Shown piece by piece: positions 34,150 to 45,317 of a DNA stretch of 64,000 nucleotides. Position 1 is the stretch's first letter; every line of letters starts with the position of its first letter. Where the stretch lies: the NCBI GenBank assembly GCA_940337035.1, contig CALNHX010002706.1:106440-170439 (forward strand), in the 5' to 3' direction. A program made the translations under genes and the position numbers. This DNA is from Agriotes lineatus. Lineage: Eukaryota; Arthropoda; Insecta; Coleoptera; Elateridae. Below the pieces are notes generated by a model, which ran no database searches, was not told where the DNA came from, and was given only the letters and a program-made list of their open reading frames with translations.

Positions 34150-34827
34150 ACTGGAAATTAACGAATCGGTTAAAAATCTAGGTCTTATAGTAGACCATAA
34201 CAGAAAACTTAAAGAACATATTTCACAAACTGCAGAAAACCCACCTAAATCTTAAAATTATATTTCAGAACAGATTTTCTCTTCAAAAAATTAAAACTAT
34301 TTTTTGATTTATCGACCTTGTTTTGACGATGCATACACAACTCATGCAAAACATTTGCTTGAGGCTGATATATTATTTATATAAAAAAAACAAGTTTAGA
34401 TCTGATTTGCACTGTTAATATTCGAAATAAAATGTTCCGTATTACCAAACTTGCTAGTATTTATAATTCTACACCAGATTCTTTAAAATTATTCAGTCAT
34501 AAAACTATTATAATGGTGAGGCACTAACACCCCATGAAGGAGCATGGCCTGCAAGGCGGAAGGTTCGAGCTTCCGTATCCTCGCTCTCACACCCGGCTGT
34601 CGCGTGTCAAATTCATGACACGTGGTGATGTGGTGAGCACCACGCATTAGACAACCGCATTATTACCCCTTGTTCTTTCGAAAGCAGGTTCCCAATTATT
34701 TAAAGCGCCCGCCAGGCATCGATCTGGGATTTGAACTCCAGACTTCCGCGCCGCAGTCCGATGCTCTAACCATCAGAGCCACGCTGGCGCGCATAAAACT
34801 ATTACACCACAATTATTTAATTATTAG
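34150..34827 (+). pseudogene. CR1/L2-like LINE ORF2 C-terminus, interrupted by a SINE
   Basis: VLEINESVKNLGLIVD and KLKEHISQTAE match the post-palm region of LINE RTs. After frameshifts, NIRNKMFRITKLASIYN and STPDSLKLFSHKTI run up to a SINE. Removing the SINE with one copy of its target duplication continues the frame as TPQLFNY followed by TAG at 34825-34827. Confidence 0.7.
34511..34791 (-). mobile_element. Full-length tRNA-derived SINE with perfect 13-bp target duplication
   Basis: Perfect repeats CATAAAACTATTA (34498-34510 and 34792-34804) flank a 281-bp body. On the minus strand its 5' end is tRNA-like. It has an A-box region, GTGGCTCTGATGGTTAGAGC, and a B box, GAGTTCAAATCCC, at normal spacing. 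A tRNA-like acceptor region lies around them. The body ends in CTCACCATTA rather than poly(A). The 3' tail also occurs as the fragment at 3259-3309. Pol III transcription from the internal promoter is the expected mode for such SINEs. Confidence 0.9.
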
Positions 34828-35174
34828 TTGATAACCGACACAGTATTACATAAATCAAATAGTTACTTCACTACATGTGTTTTCTATTTAATAACAATTT
34901 CTTAATTTATAATCCGAGCGGTTTTTTTTTAAATGGCATAACAGTAATTAATTTTAAGTTATGTAGGATTTAGAATTACGTGTAAGAGCAGAATCCCAGT
35001 CACTTGCAGCTGGGTGTCTGAACTTCGCCCCATGACAAAAAATTATTCGGTTTCTTCTGCAATGTATTTTAGTAATTTAGTTGTGAGTTATGTGTGTGTT
35101 ATGCTTTTGTTGTACTTCTTGGATCAAGAAGACGTTCATAAAAAATACACGAACTGAAGTTTGAAATGTAAAAA

Positions 35175-35180
35175 TTTATT
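35175..35180 (-). promoter_or_regulatory. Probable polyadenylation signal of CFAP20
   Basis: TTTATT on the plus strand reads AATAAA on the minus strand, about 230 bases after the CFAP20 stop codon and with no competing gene between. It is the most likely signal for the 3' end. Confidence 0.5.
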
Positions 35181-35409
35181 GGATTCTTTCTTTCAGTTTC
35201 ATAAATTACAGCAGTTCACTTTTCAATTTATATATTATTTATAACAGCAAGCTGTGCAAAAACTAAAATATTTCAATAAGTTCAGCAAAAGTGGTGCTTT
35301 CCAGCATGTTTACATAAGAGCTGTAACGTGCAGTCATTTTGGATATATATTTTGTTTGGGCCACCTAATGTGCTATCACAAGTATAATTTAATTAGAAAA
35401 TAATTAATA

Positions 35410-36077
35410 CTATTGTGCAGCTACAGCCGTCCTGGTTTTGTTTTGAATTGGAAGAAACAGCTTAAATTCAGCAGGAAGCTCATCTTCTGAGTACAGCCGA
35501 TCGGAGAAGTATACCCTGCGTATTCTACAGTTGGCATGTACCTGTACTCGTAATGTTTCTACATAGTTTGTTCCATAGGCGCGCCTCGTAAAGTCCGCTA
35601 CGTTAAATTGTATTTGGTTCCAACCTTCATCCAGTCTCATGGGCATAGTGCATATGAATGGTTTAACACGTGTCGTAGATTGATAATTACTAGCACGAAA
35701 TCTTCTTCGGACGTTTTTGTCATCTAATATCTGTAATGAAAACAACATTAAAAGAAATCAATAACACGTAGTACTAGAGTTAATAAAAAAAATATACATA
35801 CCTGAACTTCAAATGTAAAGTATTTTTTTAAGTTTTTCACAATCATTACCAGGAAGGGCAATTTAATTCCTAAAGTTTTTCTAGGATCCGCTGGACACGT
35901 TATATATGTAGTGCTAACATTTGAACCAACAACTTCGAGCACCAGTGATTGAATATCTTCATCAGTTATTCGTTTTATGTGACCATTTTTGACTTTTTTA
36001 TCCCAAATTTGCAGAGGTTTGCTTCCAATGCTATATAGAATTGAAAGGAATCCACTTTGGAAAGTGTTTTTAAACAT
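35410..36077 (-). CDS. CFAP20: CFAP20 (Bug22), cilia- and flagella-associated protein, two exons
   Basis: Exon 1 is 36077-35802 (92 codons, starting MFKNTFQSGFLSILYSIG). The intron is 35801-35731 (71 bp, GTATGT...TTACAG). Exon 2 is 35730-35410, ending in TAG. The join is in phase 0 and gives 198 residues, close to the roughly 193 of animal orthologues. Conserved stretches include SKPLQIWDKKV, TYITCPADPRKTLGIKLPFL, DDKNVRRRFRASNYQSTTRV, MPMRLDEGWNQIQFN and RIRRVYFSDRLYSEDELPAE. CFAP20 is an axonemal/basal-body protein; in the fly, Bug22 is needed for ciliary stability, sperm individualisation and tubulin modification. There are no frame breaks, so this is an intact host gene in a TE-rich neighbourhood. 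The C-terminal tail after the conserved LPIQNK diverges, as is usual. Confidence 0.97.
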
Positions 36078-36540
36078 TTTAGGAAATCACCACCGATTTA
36101 TTTGTTTACGTCCGAAATTCAACACAAAAAGATAGGTTAGTTATGAGTGAGGTTAATTTACTGGTAACTTTCATTTCTGACACGTGCTGCACTCTGTATT
36201 TTGGTAGCCTCACTAATGCGAATTGCCTAAGTTGATACACTCACTTGTAGATGACAGAAATATTAGGAGAAATTTATAAAACAGTAAAGGCAGCGAAATT
36301 CTTTAAAATCATTTTCTTGCTGTAATTGAATTTGAAAAGTTCACTAAATATATTTATTTAAAAAGAAACACCTCTTCCATTGAACGATTCTAACATTCTT
36401 AATCAGTATCTGAGAGGATTAGTTTTGTTGTAGGTAGTGCCCATTTTTTTCCTTTTAAGGCTCTAAGAACTAATCAAATGTATGAAACTGTAGGAGTATC
36501 GTGTAGTTTGGATTACAGAAAGATAATGTTTTAAGAATGT
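36078..36540. other. CFAP20 5' flank
   Basis: This is the likely 5' UTR and promoter side of CFAP20. It contains AGGTTAGTTATGAGTGAGGTTAA near 36133 but no clear TATA box or initiator that I can place with confidence. No protein gene is visible. Confidence 0.3.
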
Positions 36541-36605
36541 ACGGTGTGTCCAAGATGAGAATTCACAGCACGAGCATCTTGCAAACGGCAAGAGAAAACA
36601 ATTTG
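36541..36605. repeat. Solo end of the GTGTGTCCAAGAT foldback family
   Basis: ACGGTGTGTCCAAGATGAG followed by a GCAAACGGCAAGAGA-type block parallels the end of foldback B (18703 and 20220). There the end runs GTGTGTCCAAGATAAGG and then GGTAATGGTAAGAGA. The partner end is not present nearby. Confidence 0.4.
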
Positions 36606-37474
36606 GTAAATCACAATCAAACTTTTTAAACTTTGCTTGTTTCGTGGTAAACAATTAAAAAGCGTAAATTTTGTTTTTTTTAATTATAAATCGATTATTA
36701 AGTTAGAACAAACATTTTTTTAATTATTAATGCATCTTTAACAGCAGAATTTAAGAAGAATCGAAGGCAAGGCAGGTGTAAACCTTTCTTCATTCAATAA
36801 ACAGAATTCTTTTTGAAGATCCTTTTCATTCTTTCTAAGTATTTCAAGCTTTAATGGGAGAGAATTTTCAACTATGAATTAATTTTTGCAATTGGCTTTT
36901 GGACATGGTTGTAGAAAACCCTAGTTTTACAAAAATAAATATGTAAAAAGAAACACTTTTTTTGAGGAATGTGTATTTTAATCAACATAATATATACTTT
37001 TATTCGGAAGTAAACTCACATGTCATCTAAAAAAATGTCCACCAGCATCGCCTTTCTGTCAATGTTTAATAAGGAGCTATTATAGAAAATCTACTTTTAG
37101 GACCAACATTTTTACCAAGTTGACTAAGTGGCAAACAATTTCTAGCTTTCCTTTCTAATATTTTTGAAGATATGTTAAAGAGCCTAACTCCCTCTATACT
37201 AGCTGAAGCCAGAAATATGTGCTTATAATTTAGACGGAGCCCCACCTTATTTTTCTAATGGTGTTCGGCAGTGGATAAACACTTTCTAAATAAATGGATT
37301 GGTCGAGCAGGTACTGCGAATTGGCCATCGAGATTCCTTGGCCTGATCCATTTAGATTTTCTTCTCTCTCAATCAATGTGTAAGTTTTCACTCCCCCTAC
37401 ACCCAGGAAACACACAACACAATCGCGTTACTGTATATTCTGTTCCAGTTGTTTTCGGATGGAGGTTGGCCATG
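36606..37474. other. No recognised feature
   Basis: Non-coding AT-rich sequence. The overlapping plus/minus ORFs around 37230-37573 cover the start of the next repeat and show no protein family. Confidence 0.3.
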
Positions 37475-37650
37475 TTATTTTACTTTCCTCGTCTAGAAGG
37501 CGAAGTTATTATTGTAGTTGTGAAAAAATCACCTTCCGAAATTTCTTCAGTACGGTTGAGGATCGCTAGATGACAAAAAATGTTTTCTCAGTTCCGTCTG
37601 TACGTTCGCTTGTCTGTCTATTATCAGTACTTATAGTACAAAACTATTTA
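37475..37650 (+). repeat. Dispersed repeat family with a CTGT-rich core, copy 2
   Basis: The order of landmarks is TTTTACTTTCC, GAAAAAATCACCTTCCGAAAT, GATCGCTAGATGACAAAAAATG and CTCAGTTCCGTCTGTACG. This parallels copy 3 and copy 1 on the opposite strand. Confidence 0.6.
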
Positions 37651-37845
37651 TTCTAGGACGATATTTTGCATGCGGATTCAATGTCTACCTAAATCGAAAC
37701 TGAATATACCTTAAGTCAAATATCTACAAGGTGAAACACTTAAAAAATAAAAGGTCTAGTTTTGCCCTGACGAAAATAGGCGTCAGTCCTGTCGTCACTG
37801 AGTCCATCATATTCCAGTCGTAAGAGAATAAAATGCGTGAAGTCT

Positions 37846-37900
37846 CGTAGCCGAGAAGTTAAAGCGTCGGACCAGCAATTTAGATTGCCTACCTAAAATT
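37846..37900 (+). repeat. tRNA-like sequence with A box only
   Basis: GTCTCGTAGCCGAGAAGTTAAAGCG then TCGGACCAGCAATTTAGATTGC resembles the D-arm and anticodon-arm half of a Ser/Leu-type tRNA. The T-arm/B box is missing, so this is probably a truncated tRNA-derived SINE head, not a functional tRNA. Confidence 0.35.
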
Positions 37901-38869
37901 TTTATTTGCAAATTGATGTAATGCGCATTATTAAATGTTTCCCTTTTATTGTTTCAGTATTATTAGCAACGTTAAGATATTTTTACCTATTTACCTTTTT
38001 AAGTTGGTGTTAAATATTTTTAATTTGTTAATTGTTTGTAGCACTGTTTTGGCTCTTGTCAAATTGAAAATGTTTCCTAATGTCGTGTCAGTTAGAAAGA
38101 CTTTATTGCCCAAATGTGATTTACCTACATACATACGAGTATATACAAAACCCATATTCCTTTTTTACCCTATTCACAGTAATGCGTATAATTTCAAAAT
38201 GTAACTTAAGTTATCTAATAGTTGTCAGGTAAATCAGTTATTTATTATTGCATTAAAAATTAAAATTTTCAATACTTAAGTTAATATGCTTATGATAATA
38301 TCACGCGATAAAATTCATATAAAAATGCTACCAACATTTAAAGAAACACCAAAAATGATTCAACAACTGAAGAAATTATAACCAGCTTACGTAAAATATT
38401 TGGGGTATTAGTTAACTAATTAGTTACTCTTAGGTGCCTATCAATATGTAACTTCTTTTTAAGTTGGGCGATTATTAATCAACATTATTGTAAAACAAAG
38501 ACCTGTTAATTGAACTACATTTTTTTAAGGCAGACGTAGTAAACCAAACACTTTTTTGGTTTATTTTCCATAATAAATTACTGACTGACACAAAAGAACA
38601 TTTGAAATTTGAAGGTTGAGAGAACTTTATACAGAACCTAAAACCGCAAACCGACACAAAATTTATGAAAAAGACGCAGACCATTGCATCAAAAATTTTA
38701 GTCAAATTTGTGATGATCATCCTGTATCTGTTAGGTCTTATTTTCGTTAATGGTAAAGCCTGGGCTATGTGCAACTTATTACTTTTGCATATTTATCAGT
38801 TAAAGCAAAAATAAACAAATTTTATTTTTAAATGTAGGTACTCACCCTGTATATATTTGTCCGAATTTC
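37901..38869. other. No recognised gene
   Basis: AT-rich sequence with short unsupported ORFs. ACTCACCCTGTATAT at 38841 matches the end motif of the CAGGGTGAG foldback family and probably marks an old insertion edge. Confidence 0.3.
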
Positions 38870-39100
38870 TGTTTTCATGCTGGACAGACATATAATTTGC
38901 ATCCAAAATATAGTCTTCCCCCAAGAAATAGTTTTTGAGTTATACCAGCAACAGGCAGACAGACAAACGAAATTGAGAAAATCTGTTCTTCGTCATCTAA
39001 GGATCCTAAAACGTGAAGATCTGAACAAAACTCGGAAGGTGATTTTTTCGCGATTACAATACTTTCTTCGTATTTTAGATCAGGGAAGTAAAAGATCAAA
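38870..39100 (-). repeat. Dispersed repeat family with a CTGT-rich core, copy 3
   Basis: The minus strand reads TTTTACTTCCCTGATCTAAA, then GCGAAAAAATCACCTTCCGAG, then AGATCTTCACGTTTTAGGATCC. It continues with CTAGATGACGAAGAACAGAT, the TTTGTCTGTCTGCCTGT run and TAACTCAAAAACTATTTC. It shares the same layout as 2400-2690 and 37475-37650. Confidence 0.6.
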
Positions 39101-39841
39101 TGCAAGAATGGTTGGTTAACTATAATATCAAATTAATTAAAATTTGACAAAATCCATTGTGGCAATTAATAAAACCATTTATAGTGACACTGACAGAGGC
39201 TACGTAATGGCCGACATTTTGAAGAAGCATGGGTGTGTAGTCCTTCATACCATTATTGTCACGAGTAATATAATAAGTAGTACTTACGTCTATTATCGAT
39301 GATTTTTTGATGAATATGATGAGTTATAATCCCAAATCTGAAAATACGAGTCCGTAATACCAGTTGTATTTTCATTCATTGGGATTATAACGAAATGCTG
39401 TTCTACAAAAATTATAGATTGTTAAGCATAAGTACTAGGAATTATACAGCGTGTTTCATAAGGAACCGAAGAAACTGAAAGGATAGCTAGAGGGGAACAA
39501 AATAAAGTTATTTTCTTAATACTTGGCCAAAATCCAATAACATAAAAATAACAGCAGTTTAAAGTTCTTGTAAATTAATACCCACCTATTGAATACCGCT
39601 GGTATTAATAAGGAAATATTAGAAAGAATATCATTGCGTTTTCATTTTCGTAGAAACATATTTCTTACAACACTTGATAATTTACTGTTAAGGTAGTTTA
39701 ATTTTAAAATATACAGAAAAGATACCTTTTTAAATAAAGACATAGTTATTTTATAAATTCAATTTTATTATTAAATCAGCTACAAACAATTCACCCTAAC
39801 AAAATATACCCATTAGGTGTTCGAAATGCTGATCCTGCATT

Positions 39842-40765
39842 TCAACCCACACTTGCGCCCGACGAATCCAGTTTTCCGATACTCTTGGAAATTTTAGTGT
39901 GACTGCTTTGTTGCAACGTTGATGCGACGGCGCATTTCGTCGATTGTATCTTCGGTAGCATTGCCAATTCTTTCATAAAACTCCATAAGAAAAAGTCTAC
40001 TGGGTTGAGATCTGGACTGCGTAGGAGCCATGAAATGAATTCACCCAGACCGATCCATCTTTTCGGAAAGATGGTGTCGAAGTCATCTCGGCGCGCATAC
40101 AAAGGAATATTTTCAAGGAGCTCTGGCAGAACTTTTTGTAAAAACTGCAAATACGAATGGATATTAAGGCGTCCTGGTAATTCGTAAGACCCTATTAAGG
40201 TGTTGTTAAAAATACCAGCCCACAGATTCAAACTTTAACGCTTCTGAAAGCTACTCTGGCGAATCGCGTGCGGATTTTGATCAGCCCATATGTGAGAATT
40301 GTGGAGGTTGAGAACACCATTCCTAGTAAAACAGCATTCATTCGTCATCAGTACGTATATTGGAAATTCTGCTTACTTATTAGTACGATTTCGCAGCCAT
40401 TCGTAAAACGGGTATCGCAGCGGATAATCCGCAGGAATTAGTTTTTGTACCTTTTGGAGATGATAGGGGTACAAACCATTGCTGCTCAATGTGCTTCAAA
40501 TAAACGATGAAGAAACTCGAACTAGGTTGGATCAACATCAAGCATTTCTAAAAGTTCTTCCTCCACATTTACCCCATGTTTGGTCTGCCTCCACTATGAC
40601 CTTTCTTAGGTTGTAAATTTTCAGCCTCTCTTCCGCGTTGGACTACTCGAAGAAAATTATTTTCGGAAGGCGTTTGAAGATCTGGAAATGTTTCCGAATA
40701 CATACGTCTTGTTGGTGCAGCGTTTTCTTTAGCAGCTCCATACATTGTAATCATATCAAGCAAAT
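39842..40765 (-). pseudogene. Mariner-like (DUF4817-type) transposase relic
   Basis: The N-terminal block (from about 40745) reads DMITMYGAAKENAAPTRRMY, FPDLQTPSENNFLRVVQRGR and GHSGGRPN. This is the HTH/DUF4817-associated segment seen in many insect Tc1/mariner-like transposases. The C-terminal part at 40231-39842 has NLWAGIFNNTLIGSYELPGR, a degraded DDE second block, FPKRWIGLGEF and RSPDLNPVDFFLWSFMKE, whose Asp is the third catalytic position. The middle is frame-broken, and the HDGAPAHF-type block is largely lost. A related N-terminal fragment lies at 58022. Confidence 0.75.
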
Positions 40766-41070
40766 GTAAGAAAGTATAGTTTCAAAAATGCTTCAAAAAG
40801 TTTAATATCGAAATGTATTTCCAAGTAGTTACATTTTGATGTCAGTTTACTTCATGCGCTCTATTAACTTTTTCTGCACAGTAGGAGACCGTCTTAGGGT
40901 GACTGACTGTTTCGTATGTATAAATATATATTTTTTCTATTGTGAAGCTGGCTGACCAGTTAAAGTCAAATTCTATCTATTTTGAGGTTATGGTTCACAA
41001 CAGATTTCACTGTTGCCAGTTGGATCTGGCTCTATATTAGATATGAACTTTAAAATACAGTACCAACAAG
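40766..41070. other. Non-coding spacer left of the hAT element
   Basis: No gene or terminal repeats are recognised, only AT-rich sequence leading to the CAGGGCCCCCG terminus at 41071. Confidence 0.3.
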
Positions 41071-43854
41071 CAGGGCCCCCGCTACCATATGTGCAAAGTG
41101 TGCAATGCACACGGGCGCCATCCTTTAGGGGCGCCAAAACCCACGGCCAAAAAAAATTGCAAAAAATGTGAAAAAAACAAAAAACAAAAATTAATTTTAA
41201 AATAAAAGTTGAACAATTAAATAGGAGTAGGTATAAATACACACGAAATTTTATTAGTATATCATCCAGTTACTGCCGATTCCTATGTTTCGAGAACATG
41301 TCAGGCGGTAGTTTCTTGATTTTTCCTGTTCAGACATGAATAATGCCTGGAGCGCTATAAAAGCGATGCATCGCCAGAGGCATTTTTAAACCGGTTAGTT
41401 CACTGGACCGTGCAACAAGTGCATAAAAACAAGTAATCCTATTAATTTTTACATTTAAAGTTATTTTTATTTTGTCAAGTGTTGTGTTGTATAATATTTT
41501 GTTTACTACTTTTTTTTCTAAAAAATTAAGTGCTGAATACCTGCTGACTGCAATTTCAACGGTTTGATTTTTTATAAAATGGTAAGTGTTCCCTACTTTA
41601 TACTATCAACATTAACCCATTATAGGATACTGGTTATAATTAATTTTTTTTACCCAAATATTTTTTTATTAATTCAAATGTCATGTACGAGTTTAAAAAA
41701 GAAATTGGTTTTTTATCCATAACTCGCTTAGTTTTTATGCTATCGATCTTTTTAAAAAACCATTTTGTAGGGTTTTTTAAGGGCTATAGTTAATATTTTT
41801 TCTGCCTTTACTTTTGAAAGGGTTTAAGCTGAAAGGGCTCGAACAAATTGCTTTTTACTCAAATATGCAAACTTGGTGCTTATTATTGTGCTTACTTTAG
41901 AAGTTAATTCCTAATTCCCATGAGTACTAATTATTTATTTGTTTTTTTCAGGATAAAAGAAAGAGACCTTCAGGTGCGAAGTTTCGCGAGCAAAAGAAAC
42001 TGAGACTACAAGAAAGGGAAAAAATAGCTGGATCTTTAAAGCACTTCTTGCAAAACAATCAAGATTCCACGGAGACTATCGATGCGACCGAATCTCAAGA
42101 TTCTAAATCCGTAATATCAGTAACCGTGAGTGGACCATCTGAAATTTCAACAGAGGCGACCACGGTAACATTAGGTCCTGCAACAAGTGGCGGCGGTTGT
42201 AGCAGCAAAACAACTTCTACTGATGCAGAGCCCGATGAAGCGATGACACCATCCTCGTCTACAGCACTTGAACAATCCACTTCAGGTAATTCAGCTTGTG
42301 TAAGAAGTTCGGTAATGTCAGCTACCGAAATACCTGCTGCAAGTGACACTTTCGATGAAGGCTTTAATGAAGATAGTGTCGATATAATTCCGTCCGACCC
42401 CGGTTTCTGGCCCGAAAGAATCACCAATGAGATAGCTAGAATATTGGTTAAACGTGGTCCTCCCTTGATAGACATCAGTTTTAGCTTTCCTAGTAATAAA
42501 GATAAGAGAAAGTTTTCGTGCAAATACTTTGTAAGAAGTCTAGCAAATGGAGAAAAAGTCGAAATGACTTGGCTTATTTACTCTATTTCTAAATATTCTG
42601 TATTTTGTTTTTGTTGTCAGTTGTTTTGTAAAACTCCTAACACTTTTTGTGATACAAATGGAGTATCTGATTGGCAACACTTGTCTTTGCTAATGAAGAG
42701 ACAAGAAACGTCAATTTTACACAACAGTTATATGAAGACTTGGGTAAATTTTAAAAAAATGTTGGAGACATCTACGACTGTTAATGCTCATCACCTCGGA
42801 TTTTAGAAACGGAAAAAAAATATTGGCGCGACGTGTTGGAAAGAATTATTGCGATTGTTAAGTATTTATCTACACAATGCTTGGCATTTCAAGGTTCTTC
42901 TAAATTACTTTTCGAACATGATAATGGAAATTTTCTAAAAGCTGTTGAGATGATTGCCTCTTTTGATTCAGTGATGAGACAGCACGTTAGCCGAGTGTGT
43001 AACTCCCAAAAAAAATCTGTTAAAATGACTCATTATTTAGGCGTGCAAATACAGAATGAAATAATTGAATTATTGTCGTCTAAAGTAAGAAATAATATTT
43101 TAGAAATGGTTCGCAGTTCAAAATATTTTTCAATAATATTAGATTGTACACCAGACACTAGTCATACTGAGCAAATTAGTCTTGTTCTGAGGTATGTTGT
43201 CCTTAACACCACTTCAAAAAAGGTTGAAGTTAAGGAAAGTTTTATTGCGTTTAATCCAATACTGGACTCTACAGGGGAAGGGATATATACATTTGTGACA
43301 GAAATTTTGAAAAAATTAAATTTAGATATAAAAAATATTAGGGGACAAGGTTATGATAATGGGGCAAACATGAAGGGAAAGCATGTTGGGCTTCAAAAAC
43401 GCATTCTTGATGCGAATCCGAGAGCCCTTTTTGTACCTTGTGCGGCTCATACTTTGAACTTAACAGTAAATGACGCTTCTAAGGTGTCAGATGCTACAAT
43501 AAACTTTTTTAATCTTGTGCAAGAGTTATATAATTTTTTTTCGTCATCCACAAAAAGGTGGGATGTTATGAGAAAAAATGTCCCCGGGTTAAGTTTAAAG
43601 CCTCTAAGTGAGACAAGATGGTCCAGCAGAATTGATGCAATAAAGCCCCTTAAACTTTATTTAATTAAGGTTTGCGAAAGTCTTCTAGAAGTAGCTGAAG
43701 ATAATTCCTTTCACATTGATGCAAGACATAAAGCGAGTTCCCTCTTAACGTCTGTACAAAATTTTCAATTTATTTGTGGAATTATTATTTGGCATGACGT
43801 TTTATTTCATATAAATATTGTCAGTAGAGTACCTAGGGGCGTTCTGGGCCACAT

Positions 43855-44060
43855 TTGACCTTGAACTTTTTTCAAGGTCACGGGCCTAGCCGAGGTCAAG
43901 GTCACAGGCCTAGCCGGTGGGCGTGGCCTAGTCGGGTCATTGACCTCGGCCACTTCCGAGAATTTTTTCTAGGTCACGGATCTAGCCTAGGTCAAGGTCG
44001 GAGTCATTGGCCTAGTCGGGGTCATTGACCTCGGCCACTTCCGGGAATTTTTTGGGTTAA
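43855..44060. repeat. Tip-proximal tandem modules rich in AGGTCA/TGACCT (left arm)
   Basis: The blocks GGTCATTGACCTCGGCCACT and TCCG(A/G)GAATTTTTT occur twice (about 43935 and 44021), with repeated CTAGCC(G/T)AGGTCAAGGTC segments between. AGGTCA or TGACCT occurs roughly nine times in 200 bp. The same array is mirrored at about 51103-51308. Repeated subterminal motifs are typical transposase-binding sites; they also equal nuclear-receptor half-sites. Confidence 0.75.
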
Positions 44061-44224
44061 AAGTGTAGTTTTTGACATTTTCCCACGCTCGAGCGTCTGG
44101 GATGCAGACATGTTCATTCTTGCAGGATGTTATCAGTAAATCAGAAGCTATCAAAATTTTCTCAGGCTCGACCGGATGTGAGTCATCGTCTGACAGACAT
44201 GCCTATTCTTGCAGGATGTTGTAG

Positions 44225-44440
44225 AACAATGGCATCCATTGTTTTAAAGTCGACACGAAATTCGAGAACAATGAAGGTATTGTTGTCTGGAGATTAAAAT
44301 GTGCAAAGCTGGTAAATAGAACAATGGCATAAATTGTTTTAAAATCAGCACGAAATTGGACAATGAAGCCATTGTTGTCTGGAGATTAAAATGTGCAAAG
44401 CTGGTAAAAATTCAACAATGAAAGCCATTGTTTGAGAAAA
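44225..44440. repeat. Tandem ~100-bp module in the arm
   Basis: GTCTGGAGATTAAAATGTGC, AAAGCTGGTAAA and AACAATGNCAT...ATTGTTTTAAA repeat at about 44225-44310 and 44315-44410. A shortened third unit follows. The mirror lies in the right arm at about 50725-50940. Confidence 0.6.
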
Positions 44441-45317
44441 TGTGCAAGGTTGCTAAAAAATAAACCGAATTAATTGTGGTCTAATAGTATATATCGAATT
44501 ATTTCCAGCTAAAAAGATGCAATATAAAAATCCAAACCATTTTAAATAACTTGTTAGGTTTTTGTTTTATTACGCTTTCGACGAGATGTATGTCTGGATA
44601 TTTAACTCGAATAGGCCGATTGGAAGCATCTTTTAGTAGATAGGTAATGTGTTCGATCCCACTGGAGGACTGTTTAAGCGGTAGACAGTATATAACATAA
44701 TACAAAAGTGTTGCGGTCTTAGAGACATTGTTTGTAGCAAAGTAAATATTACGTGTTTTTTCCAGTACTTTATTAAATACACAGTCTCAAAAATTGAGCC
44801 GATAGTTATATATTTTACTTTTGCTGTTGGATTTATGTACAGCACCCCCTCGCTTTAGAAATAAGCAAGTTCCTAAAGAAATATTATGATGCTGTAGAGA
44901 TTTACACGTTACAGGTGTGTATAAAAATTACGTATTTATTAAATATTACTGTTAACAAAGCTGTTAAACGTATGATACAGGCAGTTATTAATTAGAGTGG
45001 TGGTTTAATTTTATCATTGGAATTTCGGTTTCTTACAACGGTATTTGTAAATCATTCGTAAGTAGTCCACCGATACACATTTATTTACGTTATGCATGTG
45101 CAGACTTGCTTGTTATGTAAGGTCGTTGACTTATCGTATGCAGTGTAGGAAATTTTATCATATGACTTTGTCAGCACGCCATAAAAGTTGGTTTTTGTAG
45201 TATAAGACATCCGCAAGCTAATTCGGTAAAGAGGTGGAAAAATACTTAAAGAAAATATTAGCAGATAATACATTTGAAAAATCTGCACGACTAATACTCA
45301 ACATTATTACAATTACA

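Noticed and set aside
34710..34791. Functional tRNA gene on the minus strand
   Set aside because: A and B boxes are good, but the sequence continues into a SINE body with a 13-bp target duplication and the anticodon stem-loop is irregular.
37846..37900. Functional tRNA gene
   Set aside because: Only the A-box half is present; no T-arm/B box or acceptor pairing can be formed.
42095..42523. Minus-strand ORF antisense to the hAT transposase
   Set aside because: It is a shadow of the Ser/Thr-rich N-terminal coding region on the plus strand.
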